Shown here in pieces: positions 6,071 to 6,273 of a stretch of 6,273 bases of DNA (position 1 is its first letter; each line of letters starts with the position of its first letter). The DNA comes from Actinomycetes bacterium (GTDB lineage Bacteria; Actinomycetota; Actinomycetes; Actinomycetales; Beutenbergiaceae), in the NCBI GenBank assembly GCA_021793935.1, contig JAJYRV010000126.1:1-6273 (forward strand), given 5' to 3'. The position numbers and the translations under genes are program-made. The notes beneath the pieces are model-generated. The model was not told where the DNA came from. It saw only the letters and a program-made list of their open reading frames with translations, and did no database searches.

Positions 6071-6273
6071 ATGTCAATGAGGAAGTCTCCAGATTTGAGC
6101 GACGAGCCCGCTCCGATCTTGCAGTTGCGTGACATACGTAAGACTTTTGGCTCCGTCGTAGCCCTACGGTCCGGGTCTCTCTCTGTCGACCGCGGTTCGA
6201 TCCACGCGCTCATCGGCGAGAACGGCGCTGGCAAATCCACACTGGTGAAGATCGTCGCGGGTGTTCTTGAGAA
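6071..6273 (+). CDS. Sugar ABC transporter ATP-binding protein, 5' part
   Basis: The start of an ATPase that would power sugar import at the inner face of the cell membrane. Sixty-seven codons are visible before the window ends; the frame stays open to the edge. Seen: [17 protein letters not shown] at about residues 16-32, the usual ABC N-terminal strand with an aromatic A-loop residue (F26), and Walker [10 protein letters not shown] at 49-57 followed by LVKIVAGV. The [13 protein letters not shown] form is typical of the duplicated-domain ATPases of the RbsA/XylG/MglA class. The start is ATG 6071 with AGAGGA at 6061-6066; an ATG two codons later is possible but less well spaced. Permease and binding-protein genes would be expected downstream, outside the window. 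The operator at 6022-6033 and the divergent LacI gene suggest induction by the transported sugar, which cannot be identified here. Confidence 0.88.
   Translation, partial: MSMRKSPDLSDEPAPILQLRDIRKTFGSVVALRSGSLSVDRGSIHALIGENGAGKSTLVKIVAGVLE

Overview
This is a GC-rich bacterial window. The best guess is an actinomycete (Actinomycetota): Ala/Arg/Glu-rich proteins, GTG starts, a LacI regulator of the style common in actinobacterial sugar loci, and a small membrane/coiled-coil protein ending in an 'EVKISVARIEGP' motif familiar from actinobacterial hypothetical proteins. No rRNA, tRNA, CRISPR array, insertion sequence or prophage was seen. The genus cannot be named from the sequence alone.

Layout. 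(1) 31-3788, minus strand: a two-gene operon with a 4-base ATGA overlap. Upstream is a calcineurin-like metallophosphoesterase of the SbcD/Mre11/YhaO kind. Downstream is an 875-residue SMC/Rad50-like ATPase of the SbcC/YhaN kind. The pair probably forms a DNA-end-processing nuclease. The ATPase has no CxxC zinc hook; a short beta-rich insert sits at the middle of its coiled coil instead. (2) 3789-3961: divergent intergenic region holding a perfect 7-bp inverted repeat. (3) 3962-4645, plus strand: a gene for an N-terminally membrane-anchored coiled-coil protein. Its signal is spread over two reading frames, and six exact 33-nt (11-residue) units in the middle show where the frame changes. Two compensating frame shifts, one at an ATAT run, would restore one protein of about 226 residues. 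It is therefore called a probable pseudogene, or possibly a sequence error. (4) 4646-4875: convergent intergenic region with two hairpins and a LacI-type palindrome. (5) 4876-5886, minus strand: a complete LacI-family repressor. (6) 5887-6070: divergent control region with back-to-back overlapping promoters and a CG-centred LacI-type operator just downstream of the plus-strand promoter. (7) 6071-6273, plus strand: the 5' end of a sugar ABC transporter ATPase, cut by the window edge.

How the parts fit. The left half looks like housekeeping DNA repair. The right half is the edge of a sugar-uptake operon, where the LacI protein probably represses the divergent transporter genes through the operator at 6022-6033. 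The sugar cannot be read from this window; ribose- or rhamnose-type loci are the usual company of such a regulator and ATPase. The least explained items are the hook-less SbcC-like ATPase, the frame-broken 11-residue-repeat protein, and the second operator-like palindrome beyond the 3' end of the repressor gene.
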